The notes under the pieces were generated by a model. That model saw nothing but the letters and a program-made list of their open reading frames with translations. It was not told the DNA's origin and made no database searches. Below are positions 1 through 11,597 of a DNA stretch of 64,000 bases, one piece after another. Every line of letters starts with the position of its first letter. Within the stretch, counting starts at the first letter, position 1. Where the stretch lies: positions 1,747,890 through 1,811,889 of the forward strand of contig NZ_AP019797.1 of assembly GCF_009936275.1 (NCBI RefSeq), given 5' to 3'. The translations under genes and the position numbers were made by a program. Origin of the DNA: Rhodothermus marinus. GTDB taxonomy: Bacteria; Bacteroidota; Rhodothermia; Rhodothermales; Rhodothermaceae.

Positions 1-1
1 C

Positions 2-2725
2 GACACGCTCTTTCTCGCTACCCCCTCCACCGTCTCCTGGGGCCTCTGGCAGTTCACCATAAGCTATGAGCAGGTCAACCTGAGCAACTTCAACGGCGTC
101 CGCATCTACCTGATGGCCGACACCGCCGATCTGAAAGGCCCTGTCCACGGCTATTTTCTGCAACTGGGTACGAACAACAGCGACGAAGTGCGCCTCTACC
201 GCCAGGACGGTGATCCGGCCACCCGGCGCATTCTGCTCGGCCGTAGCGACCCGATCCTGACCGAGCCGACGCAGACACTCACGCTGAAAGTGTTGCGTAC
301 CGAAACCGGACACTGGAGCGTCTCTCTGGAAGGCCAGCTGCTCCTGGAAGCCAGTGATGCCACCTACTGGAAAAGCCGCTACTTCGGCCTCTGGGTCAAG
401 CATACGACCACCACCGGCCGCAGCTATACCTTCGACGATCTGCTCGTAGCTGGCGAGGCCGAACGCCCCGACCGCACACCCCCTGAGGTTACCGGCGCCG
501 TCTATCGCCAGCGACTGCGTGCCTTCCTGGTAGACTTTTCCGAGCCCATCGACACCACCCGTACGCCATCTGACGCGTTCTACGTGGAGGCCCCGACGTT
601 CTCCGGAATCCCTGACAACGTGCGCTGGGATGCTTCCGGCCAGACCGCTCGCCTGCACTACGCCCGCATTCCTCCCTCTGGGTCCTATCGGCTATACGTC
701 CGCGGCCTGCGCGACCCGGCCGGCAACCTGATGCGCGACACGGTGCTGGCACTTCCTGTCGTAACCGATACGCTTCCACCACGCCTGGTCGACCTCTACC
801 CCATCGACAGTCGAAAGCTCGGCGTGCGCTTCGATGAGCCGGCGACGGGTTGCGATCCGGCCGCCTACCGCCTGCTGGAGGGGCCGGCCGTCCGGCAGGT
901 GCAGGACTGTCCGGCCCCACCACGCCCCGACTTCACGCTGCTGCTGGCTACGCCCATGACACCCCTGGCCACTTACACCCTTCGCATCGAAGCCGTGGCC
1001 GATACGGTGGGCAACCTCATGCCGGCCGTTGAGCGCACGTTTACGTTTCCGGGGGATCCCGAACCGGCCGATCCGGGCGATCTGATCATCAATGAAGTGC
1101 TCTACGCGCCCGCACAGCCCGGGCTTGAGTTTGTTGAACTCTACAATCGCTCAGCCCATGCGCTGGATCTCCGCGAGATCCACTGGCACGATGCCCGGTC
1201 GGAGCCACAACCGCTGGCCGAGCGTGTCTTTCTGATCGGTCCCGGCGCTTATGTCGTGCTGGCCGAGGACACGGCCGCGTTGCGAAAAATCTTCGGCAAC
1301 GTGCCCGTGCTCCTGCAGCCGGGCGCCTGGCCCCCGCTCAACAACGACGGCGACGTCGTCGTACTGAAGCGAAGCGACAGCCTGCGCCTCGACTCGCTCC
1401 GGTACGACGCGTCCATGGGCCAGCCCGGCCGTTCGCTGGAGCGTCGGGATCCCGACCTCCCCACATGGCTCCGTGCCAACTGGGCCGTCAGCGTCGATTC
1501 GCTGGGGGCCACACCCGGGCGCCGTAACAGCCGCTACGAGCCCGACCTGGCGCCGCCCGTCGTGCGCTTTGTGGCCGTGCGCGACAGCTTTACCGTGGTG
1601 GTCTTTTTCGATGAAGTACTCGACCCGTCATCTGTTCAGCCCGAGGCCTTCGAACTGGACGATGGCACACAACCCGCGGCGGCCACCTGGGTGTCCGACG
1701 CACAGCAGGTCCTGCTGCACTTCGAACGACCGCTAACCCAGCAACAGCTTGTCATTCACGACCTTCGTGACCTCAAAGGCAACCAACTGGCTTCGGCAGT
1801 GCGCCCGCTGGCCTATCCACCGGTGCCGGACGCCTTGCGTATCAACGAAATCCTCTACGCGCCGCTTGCCGATCCGCACGACGGCCGTCCGGACCAGCCC
1901 GAATACATCGAACTGATCAACATCTCCGAACGCCACCTCAATCTGGAGGGGCTTTTCTGGACCGACGTGCCCGACGAGCACAACCGTGCCGATACCATGT
2001 GGTTGCCCGTCCGTTTTCGGGCGCTCGCACCTGAAAGTCTGGCCGTCGTCTTTAACGTGCCGGCCGGGCAGGACCCGCTGGCTTTCATCGAGGCGGCCTT
2101 TCCGGGCGCCACCCGTCAGCCGGGTACCGTATGGATTCCTCTGTCCGGGGCCTCGCTGGGGCTGCGCAACGAGGGAGATCTGATCCACCTGCAGTATGGG
2201 CATCACACGATCGACTCGGTGTACTACGACCCCTCCTGGCACCAGGCGGGCGTCCGTGAGGCAACGGGTCTGTCCCTGGAACGATTGCTCCCCGAGGGAC
2301 CCTCAAATGATCCGGCCAACTGGACCAGCAGTCCAGATCCTTCCGGCGGCACGCCGGGACGTCCGAACGCTGCCCGCCTGCAGACCACCCCGCCACTTCC
2401 GGAGCAGCCCGATCTGGAAGTCACCCCCTCCCCGTTTTCACCGGACGGCGACGGCATCGACGACGTGGCCGTCATTCGTTTCAAGTTGCCGACGGCCGGC
2501 GCCCTGGTACGCGCCCGGATCTTCGACAGTCAGGGACGGCCGGTGCGTACGCTGGGACCGGCCAACAGCGGCGCGCAGGGCCTGCTGTTCTGGGACGGTC
2601 GCGACGATACGGGTGGCGTGCTCCCCATCGGGATCTACATCGTATTGCTGGAGGCCATGGACGCCCGCGGCGGTCGTCTGCTGGCCCGCAGGGCACCTGT
2701 GGTGCTGGCACGCCCGCTGCGCTGA
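2..2725 (+). CDS. Large secreted lamin-tail/Ig-like surface protein (5' partial)
   Basis: The reading frame is open from base 2, so the true start lies outside the window; 907 residues are visible. Bacterial Ig-like (SbsA/Big_5 type) segments appear around nt 480-780, 780-1050 and 1550-1800, each with a 'DxxPPxV' entry and a 'VxFDE' core. Two lamin-tail domains follow, opening 'LIINEVLYAP' (about nt 1080) and 'LRINEILYAP' (about nt 1830). The C-terminus ('PFSPDGDGIDD', about nt 2430, then 'GIYIVLLEA') is the FlgD-like or gliding-type beta-sandwich found on exported Bacteroidota/Rhodothermota proteins. Lamin-tail domains often accompany secreted nucleases or adhesins, but no catalytic domain is visible here. 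The function is inferred to be cell-surface or extracellular. Confidence 0.8.
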   Translation, partial: DTLFLATPSTVSWGLWQFTISYEQVNLSNFNGVRIYLMADTADLKGPVHGYFLQLGTNNSDEVRLYRQDGDPATRRILLGRSDPILTEPTQTLTLKVLRTETGHWSVSLEGQLLLEASDATYWKSRYFGLWVKHTTTTGRSYTFDDLLVAGEAERPDRTPPEVTGAVYRQRLRAFLVDFSEPIDTTRTPSDAFYVEAPTFSGIPDNVRWDASGQTARLHYARIPPSGSYRLYVRGLRDPAGNLMRDTVLALPVVTDTLPPRLVDLYPIDSRKLGVRFDEPATGCDPAAYRLLEGPAVRQVQDCPAPPRPDFTLLLATPMTPLATYTLRIEAVADTVGNLMPAVERTFTFPGDPEPADPGDLIINEVLYAPAQPGLEFVELYNRSAHALDLREIHWHDARSEPQPLAERVFLIGPGAYVVLAEDTAALRKIFGNVPVLLQPGAWPPLNNDGDVVVLKRSDSLRLDSLRYDASMGQPGRSLERRDPDLPTWLRANWAVSVDSLGATPGRRNSRYEPDLAPPVVRFVAVRDSFTVVVFFDEVLDPSSVQPEAFELDDGTQPAAATWVSDAQQVLLHFERPLTQQQLVIHDLRDLKGNQLASAVRPLAYPPVPDALRINEILYAPLADPHDGRPDQPEYIELINISERHLNLEGLFWTDVPDEHNRADTMWLPVRFRALAPESLAVVFNVPAGQDPLAFIEAAFPGATRQPGTVWIPLSGASLGLRNEGDLIHLQYGHHTIDSVYYDPSWHQAGVREATGLSLERLLPEGPSNDPANWTSSPDPSGGTPGRPNAARLQTTPPLPEQPDLEVTPSPFSPDGDGIDDVAVIRFKLPTAGALVRARIFDSQGRPVRTLGPANSGAQGLLFWDGRDDTGGVLPIGIYIVLLEAMDARGGRLLARRAPVVLARPLR

Positions 2726-2797
2726 GTGCGGAACAGCTACGTCCGCGCTACGTTCTCAGAATCGTTCCGGAAATCATCCGAAAGTTTTCGACGACCC

Positions 2798-3145
2798 ATG
2801 AGCACCACGACCCTGCAGGCTCCGATCCAGCTGACGCCCCGGGCGGCACAGGAAATCCGGAAGATCATGCAGACCAAGCAGATTCCGGAAGGCTATGCGC
2901 TGCGCGTGGGCGTCCGGGGCGGCGGATGCTCGGGCATGAGCTATCTGCTGGGCTTCGACCGCAAACGCGAGTACGACCTGGAGTTCGAAGTCGAAGGCAT
3001 TACCATTTACATGGACCGCCGTCACGGCCTATATTTAATGGGAACAACGATCGACTACCATGACGGGCTTAATGCCCGAGGGTTCGTTTTCAACAACCCC
3101 AATGCTACCCAGACCTGCGGCTGCGGCTCGAGTTTTGCAGTCTGA
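2798..3145 (+). CDS. Iron-sulfur cluster assembly accessory protein, HesB/IscA/ErpA family
   Basis: A 115-residue A-type Fe-S carrier that accepts or delivers [2Fe-2S]/[4Fe-4S] clusters to client apoproteins in the cytosol. The three family cysteines are present: one in 'GGGCSGMSY' and two in the C-terminal 'TCGCGSSF'. I take the ATG at 2798 as the start because it gives the usual family length. The frame is open further upstream from a GTG at 2726, but that extension looks non-homologous. No isc/suf partner lies beside it. A strong hairpin terminator follows. Confidence 0.92.
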   Translation: MSTTTLQAPIQLTPRAAQEIRKIMQTKQIPEGYALRVGVRGGGCSGMSYLLGFDRKREYDLEFEVEGITIYMDRRHGLYLMGTTIDYHDGLNARGFVFNNPNATQTCGCGSSFAV

Positions 3146-3169
3146 AGCAGGATGCGAGCTGGCTGCAGA

Positions 3170-3202
3170 CGCGGGGTAAGCGTTGCCGCCCCGCGTTTTT
3201 TG
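3170..3202 (+). terminator. Rho-independent terminator after the IscA-family gene
   Basis: Perfect 7-bp arms CGCGGGG (3170-3176) and CCCCGCG (3189-3195) are followed by six T residues. Confidence 0.85.
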
Positions 3203-3339
3203 TTCAGGAACTGCATTCCAGAGGTTCGGTTAACAGCGTAGGGTCAGCGTCGGCCGCACATTGCGGCACGCTGATCGCATCAGGGCAGCCTTGAACAGGC
3301 CACCGGCATTCAGGGCTGTTTAAATCAAAACCGGTAGTT

Positions 3340-5892
<2,553 letters not shown>

Positions 5893-5913
5893 CAACGCCC
5901 ATGGCGAAGCCAG

Positions 5914-5948
5914 AAAGCGCCGGCTCTGCTTGGAGCCGGCGCTTTTTG
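5914..5948 (+). terminator. Strong terminator hairpin between clpC and the convergent asparaginase gene
   Basis: A 13-bp perfect stem (5914-5926 with 5933-5945), a 6-nt loop and a T-rich run downstream. The AAA at the stem base means it can also act on the minus strand. Confidence 0.88.
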
Positions 5949-5952
5949 TTTT

Positions 5953-6939
5953 TCAGCGCAGGAGGCTCGGTGCCTGAAGCAATCGCACCTTCTGCTCCGC
6001 GTCCCTCACGGCATAGGTAAAACCCGGTTGCAGGCTGTAGGCGCCCACGGCACCGTCGCGCCGGAGTGCCAGAAAGCCCACCTGCAGCGTGTCGTCGGCA
6101 TTCCTGGCGCGATAGCGCGCGACGGCCTTCCGGCAGGCGAGCTCCGGATCGTCGCCCTGGCGCATCAGCTCTACGACCAGATGCGAGCCGGCAATGCGAA
6201 TGACACCTTCGCCCCAGCCGGTCGCACAGGCCGCCCCCACGTCGTCGTCCACGAACAGCCCGGCCCCGATGATCGGCGAGTCGCCCACGCGTCCCCGCAT
6301 CTTGAAAGCGGCGCCGCTGGTCGAGCAGGCACCGGCCAGCCGGCCCGTCGCATCGGCCACCAGCAGCCCGACTGTATCGTGATTGTCGGCATCGATGCGG
6401 TTGGTGTTTTCGAGATTGGGCGGCGGCGGAGCCGGTGTCCCCTGCTGCTCCTTCCAGCGAAGCCAGTCCTGCTCGGATTCCGGCGTCAGCAGTTTCGCCT
6501 CCTCGAATCCTTCGGCCAGCGCAAAGGCCCGGGCACCCTCACCTACCAGAAAGACATGCGGGGTCTTTTCCATCACGCGGCGAGCCACCGAAATCGGATG
6601 CACGAAGCCCTCCAGAAAAGCCACGGCCCCACAACGCCCCGTGCCCTCCATGATCGACGCGTCCAGCGTAACCCGACCGGTGACGTCCGGATAGCCGCCC
6701 ACTCCGACCGTCCGCACATCAGGATCCGCCTCGACGACCCGCACGCCTTCCTCCACGGCATCCAGCAGGCTACCGCCCTGTTGCAACGCGCGCCAGGCGG
6801 CTTCAACGGCCATCTGTCCGTGATCCCAGGTCGCGACGGCTACTGGCAGTCGATGCCTTGCGGCGGGCGAACACCGAATGCCCAGCAACCCCAGCAGACC
6901 GGAGACTACCCCTAATTGAATCAGTTCTCTTCTCTGCAT
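5953..6939 (-). CDS. N4-(beta-N-acetylglucosaminyl)-L-asparaginase / isoaspartyl-peptidase-type Ntn hydrolase
   Basis: A 328-residue Ntn-hydrolase of the glycosylasparaginase family. The precursor is expected to cleave itself before the Thr in 'DNHDTVGLLV', which becomes the catalytic N-terminal nucleophile. The family cleaves the GlcNAc-Asn bond or isoaspartyl bonds. The N-terminus has a hydrophobic leader ending 'LLGIRCS', suggesting export and possibly a lipoprotein. I chose ATG 6939 ('MQRREL') because it starts the signal sequence; the longer open frame upstream runs inside the chitinase gene. It overlaps the end of the GH18 gene by 19 bp, so the two are probably co-translated and may act together on GlcNAc-containing glycans or glycopeptides. 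Confidence 0.88.
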   Translation of the reverse strand: MQRRELIQLGVVSGLLGLLGIRCSPAARHRLPVAVATWDHGQMAVEAAWRALQQGGSLLDAVEEGVRVVEADPDVRTVGVGGYPDVTGRVTLDASIMEGTGRCGAVAFLEGFVHPISVARRVMEKTPHVFLVGEGARAFALAEGFEEAKLLTPESEQDWLRWKEQQGTPAPPPPNLENTNRIDADNHDTVGLLVADATGRLAGACSTSGAAFKMRGRVGDSPIIGAGLFVDDDVGAACATGWGEGVIRIAGSHLVVELMRQGDDPELACRKAVARYRARNADDTLQVGFLALRRDGAVGAYSLQPGFTYAVRDAEQKVRLLQAPSLLR

Positions 6940-8054
6940 TGCAATAACGGATTTATCGAGGCTGCAAGGCACCGCAGCACCCCGCCCGCGTCCCCGCTGT
7001 ACTCCCAGAACATCAGACCTCCCAGCCGATGCGCCCGCACGTAGGCCACCTTCTCGCCCAGCGACTGCGTATCCTCGTAGGAAATAAAAATTCGCTCCGT
7101 GGCATGCCACAGGTATGGCGCCCGCGCTTCTTCATCCCAGTAGCGCACGAAACCGCCCCGTCCGATGTAGTCACGCTGCAATGTGGCAAACGACAGCTCC
7201 TCCGTAAGCGACGCCTCGTAGGGCTGATACCGCCCGTTATGCTCCGGCCGCACGCCACGCCAGCCTCGCCCGTAGAACGGCACCCCGACCACCAGCTTCT
7301 CCCCCGGCACCCCCGCCGCCAGGTAGCGCCGAACGGCCTCGTCTACCGAAATCCCTTCCGGGTCCAGCGGCGACGGGTACAGGTTCGCGTGGTGCCCCGT
7401 GTGCGGCGTCCAGCTCCCGTGGAAATCATACGTCATCAGATTGATAAAATCCACCAGGGACTGCACCTGCTCTATTTCCACATGCTTCAGGTATTCCGGA
7501 CCGGCCGCCGCCGCAATGGTCAGCAGGTAGGTTCGACCGTGCGCCTGCTCCAGCGAATCCAGCACCGCCCGCACCGATGCCAGCAGCCACGTGAAATGCT
7601 CCCGATCCTCCTCTCGATACACGTTGCCCTCGCCCGGCTGGCCCGGATACTCCCAGTCGATATCCAGCCCGTCCAGATCGAAGGCTACCAGCAACGAGCC
7701 CGCACTCTCTGCAAAGCGCTGGCGGGACGCCTCGGTCAGCGCCGCATCCGAGAAATAATCCGACCAGGTCCATCCCCCCACTGAGAGCAAGATCCGAGGG
7801 CCTTCCATGCCCCGCATTCCCACCAGTCGGCGCAATCGCACGCTGTCGTCCGACGTCTCCAGCACAACCCGACCGTCAGGGCGCACGTTTGCAAAGGCAT
7901 AGTTCACGTGGGTCAGGCCGGACAGCTCCAGCGTCGGCAGGCTGTCCATCCGTGGTCCATACAGGTACCCCACGACGCGATAGTTCAGAGCCGGCTGCTC
8001 CTGAACACACCCCCAGAGCAACCACACTCCCAGGCATACCCATCCGATACGCAT
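6921..8054 (-). CDS. GH18 family chitinase/endo-beta-N-acetylglucosaminidase, lipoprotein
   Basis: A 377-residue glycoside hydrolase family 18 enzyme with a lipoprotein signal (hydrophobic leader then 'LLWGC'). The barrel strands 'LLSVGGW' and 'FDLDGLDIDWEYPG' (about residues 126-139) hold the DxxDxDxE catalytic motif, with the final Glu as acid. 'INLMTYDFHG' and the C-terminal 'GGLMFWEYSGD' strand complete the family pattern. It would hydrolyse beta-1,4-GlcNAc linkages outside the cytoplasm. The next gene is a glycosylasparaginase overlapping by 19 bp. No chitin-binding module is seen. Confidence 0.92.
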   Translation of the reverse strand: MRIGWVCLGVWLLWGCVQEQPALNYRVVGYLYGPRMDSLPTLELSGLTHVNYAFANVRPDGRVVLETSDDSVRLRRLVGMRGMEGPRILLSVGGWTWSDYFSDAALTEASRQRFAESAGSLLVAFDLDGLDIDWEYPGQPGEGNVYREEDREHFTWLLASVRAVLDSLEQAHGRTYLLTIAAAAGPEYLKHVEIEQVQSLVDFINLMTYDFHGSWTPHTGHHANLYPSPLDPEGISVDEAVRRYLAAGVPGEKLVVGVPFYGRGWRGVRPEHNGRYQPYEASLTEELSFATLQRDYIGRGGFVRYWDEEARAPYLWHATERIFISYEDTQSLGEKVAYVRAHRLGGLMFWEYSGDAGGVLRCLAASINPLLQCREEN

Positions 8055-8291
8055 CGGCTGTAGTTGATTTAAGCTGCAGGGGAAACCACCGATTTATCGC
8101 AAGGTAGGCCTGGAGTTACGCTTATTGCAAAATATGTCAGTATTTTGGAACCGCTCCCCGTCCGAGATTTTCTTTTGTTGCACTATTGAATGTAATAAGT
8201 TTTATGTATAAATTCAGGTGCTGTCCCACCGCGAAGCACGGAGCCTTCCTTACAATGGATCTGGTAATGTTTATCAGCGGCCAGGGGAATC
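8055..8291. promoter_or_regulatory. Divergent AT-rich intergenic region, chitinase/AP2 gene
   Basis: This 237-bp gap between the divergent chitinase and AP2-like genes is clearly AT-rich compared with the flanking genes, notably 8120-8225. It should hold both promoters. I could not assign specific -35/-10 boxes with confidence. Confidence 0.4.
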
Positions 8292-8837
8292 ATGTCTTTA
8301 AAAAGCCAGGCCTTAAAGAAAAAGGCACGCAACATTTTTCGCATTGACGTGCACGCCACCCACGGCTGGCAGGTCCGCATCCAGCGGCAGAATCAGTCCT
8401 ATACACAATTCTTTTCCGACAAGAAATACGGCTCTCCCGAGAAGGCATTCGAAGCCGCGCTGGCCTATCGCGATCAACTGTTGCAGGAGCTTCCGCCCCC
8501 GATCGATCCTACGGCCCGGTTGCGCACGCCAGAGGTTCGGCAAAAAGCGGCCGCATCGATCAACCGTTCCGGTGTGATCGGAATCGGCTTCAGCGTCAAG
8601 GTGACGCGACAGGGCATTCGTCGTCCCTATGTGCAGGGCTACTGGATCGACGCTGACGGCCGTCGTCGCGCCACCAGCCGGAGCATTGAAGCGCACGGCC
8701 TGAAAGGAGCACTCGAGCTGGTCTGCCGCAAACTGCACGAAGTACAGGCCAATCGGGGACTGAGTGTGGAGGAGATGGTGCAGCGTGCTCTGCCCACGCT
8801 GGAAAAGCTCTACCGAGAGGCGCAACGTGACCGATAA
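8292..8837 (+). CDS. Orphan AP2-fold (AP2/ERF-like) putative DNA-binding protein
   Basis: A 181-residue basic protein. Two segments resemble the three-stranded-sheet-plus-helix AP2/ERF fold. Segment 1 is about residues 15-67 ('GWQVRIQRQ', 'SPEKAFEAALAYRDQL'). Segment 2 is about residues 92-150 ('GIGFSVKV', a 'WIDADGRRR' strand, then 'GLKGALELVCRKL'). In bacteria AP2 domains usually accompany HNH homing endonucleases or transposases, but no nuclease motif (HNH, GIY-YIG) is visible here and no mobile element is adjacent. It probably binds DNA; the target is unknown. It has AT-rich upstream DNA and stands alone between divergent or convergent neighbours. Confidence 0.6.
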   Translation: MSLKSQALKKKARNIFRIDVHATHGWQVRIQRQNQSYTQFFSDKKYGSPEKAFEAALAYRDQLLQELPPPIDPTARLRTPEVRQKAAASINRSGVIGIGFSVKVTRQGIRRPYVQGYWIDADGRRRATSRSIEAHGLKGALELVCRKLHEVQANRGLSVEEMVQRALPTLEKLYREAQRDR

Positions 8838-8924
8838 TTTTCTCCGGCTCGACGCTTAAGTTGCTCCGGCTTCCGGCCGATACTTTCCCCGGAACACGCA
8901 AGGCCCGTGTTCTCGTGGATGGGG

Positions 8925-8966
8925 ACGCAGCAGGTCCGCTCTCGCAAGGGGGCGGGCCTGCTGCGT
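8925..8966. terminator. Long hairpin between convergent AP2 and M16 genes
   Basis: Ten-bp arms ACGCAGCAGG (8925-8934) and CCTGCTGCGT (8957-8966) enclose further GC pairing. Only a short T run follows on the plus strand, so it is a probable rather than certain terminator. The right arm abuts the stop codon of the M16 gene. Confidence 0.5.
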
Positions 8967-10247
8967 TTATGACCCGGATGGCACGGTCTCCACGCTGCCG
9001 GCCACCACGGTGTGCAGGGCCTCTGGATTCAGGTAGCGCTGCACGACCTCGTTGACCTGCGGGCGCGTGACGGCGCGGATTTCTTCGGGGTAGCGATCCA
9101 GGTAGCCGGGCCCGAAGCCACGCTCGATGTTGATCAGCAGTGCCGTGGCCAGTCCGGCCGTCGTGCTCAGGCCGGTCTGGAACAGTCCGGTCAGCGTGTC
9201 CTTCTTTTCAGCTAGTTCTTCCTCGGTCACGCCCTCCTCCACGAAGCGCCGTACCTGGGCCAGCGTGGCGGCAATGCCTTCCTCCAGACGCTCCTGGCTC
9301 AGCGTTACTTCGATCTCGAAGTGACCGTCGTGCTCCGTCGAGATCCCTTCCAGCGCGGCGTGGATGCCGTAGGTCAGCCCCTGCTCGTCGCGCACGGTCG
9401 CCATCAGGCGGGCTGAAAAGTTGCCGCCCAGGATGTAGGTGCCCACGTAAAGCGGGATGTAATCGGGATGCTGACGCCGGAGCGGCACGGCATGGCCCAT
9501 GAGCACGTCCAGATTCTGCCGATCCGGCACGTGGATCTGGACCCGATCCGGCGGCTGCGGGGCGGCATCGGCCGCAAAGCGCGGCGTCGCGGCATGCGGC
9601 GGCCAGTCGGCAAACGCTTCCCGCACCAGCGGCTCGGCCGCCTCGGGCTGCACGTTGCCCACCAGCACCAGGATCAGTTCGTTCGCCCCGAAGTGGGCGG
9701 CGTGGTAGGCCCGCACGTCTTCGAGCGTCAGCGTGGCCAGGCGTTCCAGCTCGGCTTCCGGATCGCGCCGGTAGTTCGGATGCGCGGGCGGATAGAGACG
9801 CTGGCTCAAGGCAATACGGGCGCGTGCGCTCGTCTGCTCCAGTTGCTGCTGGAGCTGCGCCTGCACGTGCAGGCGGGCCTTTTCGAACTCTTCGGGATCG
9901 AAGCGGGGTTCGCGGAGCTGCTCGGCCAGCAGCGGCAGCACGTCGGCCAGATGTCGCCGGAGCATGCGTCCGGCAAATTCAACACGTGAGCCCTTGCTCG
10001 TAAAGCTCAGGTGCGCGCCCCGGTCTTCCAGCAGGCGCGCCAGTTCGAAGCGATCGCGGCGGCGCGTGCCCCGGTCCAGCATGGCAACGGAGAGCCGCTG
10101 CAGGAGCGTCTCGCCGGCCGCGAAGTCCGGCCAGGTGCGAAACGAGCCGCGGAGCGTCACCACCTGCTCCACGGGCATCGGCAGCACATAGAGCCGGCAG
10201 GGACCGGCCGCAACTTCCACAACCCGTTCGGCGAACGTCCGTGTCAT
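8967..10247 (-). CDS. M16 family peptidase-like subunit lacking the zinc motif
   Basis: A 426-residue M16 (pitrilysin/MPP-like) two-domain protein. It has no HxxEH signature, so it resembles the non-catalytic partner of bacterial M16 heterodimers. It keeps the fold features: 'YGIHAALEG' and the R/Y-type segment 'NFSARLMATVRDEQGLTYG' used for substrate binding. The gene starts 6 bp after the stop of the zinc-containing M16 gene, so a heterodimer is the natural reading. Localisation is uncertain; no signal peptide is evident. Confidence 0.88.
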   Translation of the reverse strand: MTRTFAERVVEVAAGPCRLYVLPMPVEQVVTLRGSFRTWPDFAAGETLLQRLSVAMLDRGTRRRDRFELARLLEDRGAHLSFTSKGSRVEFAGRMLRRHLADVLPLLAEQLREPRFDPEEFEKARLHVQAQLQQQLEQTSARARIALSQRLYPPAHPNYRRDPEAELERLATLTLEDVRAYHAAHFGANELILVLVGNVQPEAAEPLVREAFADWPPHAATPRFAADAAPQPPDRVQIHVPDRQNLDVLMGHAVPLRRQHPDYIPLYVGTYILGGNFSARLMATVRDEQGLTYGIHAALEGISTEHDGHFEIEVTLSQERLEEGIAATLAQVRRFVEEGVTEEELAEKKDTLTGLFQTGLSTTAGLATALLINIERGFGPGYLDRYPEEIRAVTRPQVNEVVQRYLNPEALHTVVAGSVETVPSGS

Positions 10248-10253
10248 GGCCTT

Positions 10254-11573
10254 TCAGGAGTTTTGCGGGATGTACCAGCCCACCGTACGCGCGGTCTCGA
10301 TCAGGTAGGTCTGCGCCACGCGCTGCACGTCGTCGGGCGTGACGCGGCCGATTCGATCCAGATAGGTGGCGTAGAGTTTCCAGTCGCCGAGTGCGATCGC
10401 TTCGTTGAGCTGCGCGGCGATCGCAAAGGGACCGTCCCGGCCATAGGCCTCCAGCGCGGTGAGTTGCTCGCGAGCGCGGGCGACTTCCTCCTCGGTCACC
10501 CCCTCGCGGGCCACGCGGTCCAACTCCTCCAGCAGCACGGCTTCCACCTCGGCGTGCGTCTTGCCCGGTGCCAGGCGGGCGACCACGTAGAACAGACCGG
10601 GGTCGCGGTGCCGCTCGTTGGCCGCCACCACCAGCGTGGTCAGTCCCGTATCCGTCAGGCGCCGATAGAGGCGGCTATTTCGGCCATGAGAAAGCAGCGT
10701 GGCCAGCACATCGAGCGCGTCGGCGTCCGGCTCCAGCCCGGCCGGTGCCTTGAAGGCCACCATGACCAGCCCGAGCTGGCCGGCCTGCCGTACCGTCACG
10801 CGGCGCTCGCCCCGCTGCACGGGTTCGCGCGTCCACACCGGCGGGATCGGATGCGGAGCCCGCGGAATGCGCCCGAAGTGCTCGCGCACCAGCGCCAGCG
10901 CCGCTTCGGGCTCGAAGTCGCCGATGATTGAGACCGTGGCATTGTCGGGCCAGTAATAGGTGTCGTAGAAATGGCGGAGCGCCTCGGCCGTCATGTTCTC
11001 CACGTCGCTGCGCCAGCCGATCGTCGGATGGCGGTAGGGATGCGCCACGAAGGCCACGCTCCAGACCGCGTGATACAGGTTGCGGAGCGGGTCGTTTTCG
11101 CCCCGATCCATCTCGTTCAGGATCACGGTGCGCTCGGCCTCCACGTCTTCGGGACGAATCAGGGCGCCGCGCATGCGATCCGCTTCGATCTCGACGGCCA
11201 GTGCCAGATGCTCGCGGGGCAGCAACGCATAGTAGTTCGTGCGATCCAGCCAGGTGGTCGCGTTCACCTGGGCGCCCACGCGCTGGAGCACCTGAAAGAC
11301 CGAGGTCCCCCGCGCCTTGTTGAAGCGCTCGGTGCCTTTAAACATCAGATGCTCCAGCATATGCGTGGCGCCGGTCAGGCCCGTCGGCTCGTTCCGGCTT
11401 CCCACGTGGTAGGTGACCATGAAGGTCACCACCGGCACCACGTTCTGGGGCATCAGCAGCACCTGAAGGTCGTTCGCGTCCAGGCGATAGGCTTCAATGC
11501 CGCCGACGGCTTCCTCAAAGGTAAAGCCCTCCACCCGGCGGCCGGTCTTCTGAGCTACTTCCGATACAGCCAT
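10254..11573 (-). CDS. M16 family zinc metallopeptidase (catalytic subunit)
   Basis: A 439-residue M16B protease. The inverted zinc motif H71-x-x-E74-H75 in 'THMLEHLMFKG' is intact, and the distal Glu is plausible in 'LAVEIEADRM'. M16 enzymes degrade small unfolded peptides in a clamshell chamber. The gene lies 24 bp downstream of polA and 6 bp upstream of the inactive M16 paralogue, forming a three-gene minus-strand run. It has no signal peptide, so it is probably cytosolic. Confidence 0.92.
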   Translation of the reverse strand: MAVSEVAQKTGRRVEGFTFEEAVGGIEAYRLDANDLQVLLMPQNVVPVVTFMVTYHVGSRNEPTGLTGATHMLEHLMFKGTERFNKARGTSVFQVLQRVGAQVNATTWLDRTNYYALLPREHLALAVEIEADRMRGALIRPEDVEAERTVILNEMDRGENDPLRNLYHAVWSVAFVAHPYRHPTIGWRSDVENMTAEALRHFYDTYYWPDNATVSIIGDFEPEAALALVREHFGRIPRAPHPIPPVWTREPVQRGERRVTVRQAGQLGLVMVAFKAPAGLEPDADALDVLATLLSHGRNSRLYRRLTDTGLTTLVVAANERHRDPGLFYVVARLAPGKTHAEVEAVLLEELDRVAREGVTEEEVARAREQLTALEAYGRDGPFAIAAQLNEAIALGDWKLYATYLDRIGRVTPDDVQRVAQTYLIETARTVGWYIPQNS

Positions 11574-11597
11574 ACGTGTCCCTTCGTTTACTGCGCT

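Noticed and set aside
3203..3339. Possible CIRCE or CtsR site ahead of clpC
   Set aside because: No inverted repeat of either type was found in the 137-bp leader, so heat-shock control could not be assigned.
8183..8380. A 65-codon minus-strand open frame upstream of the AP2-like gene
   Set aside because: It overlaps the AP2 start, has no motif and lies in promoter-like AT-rich DNA.
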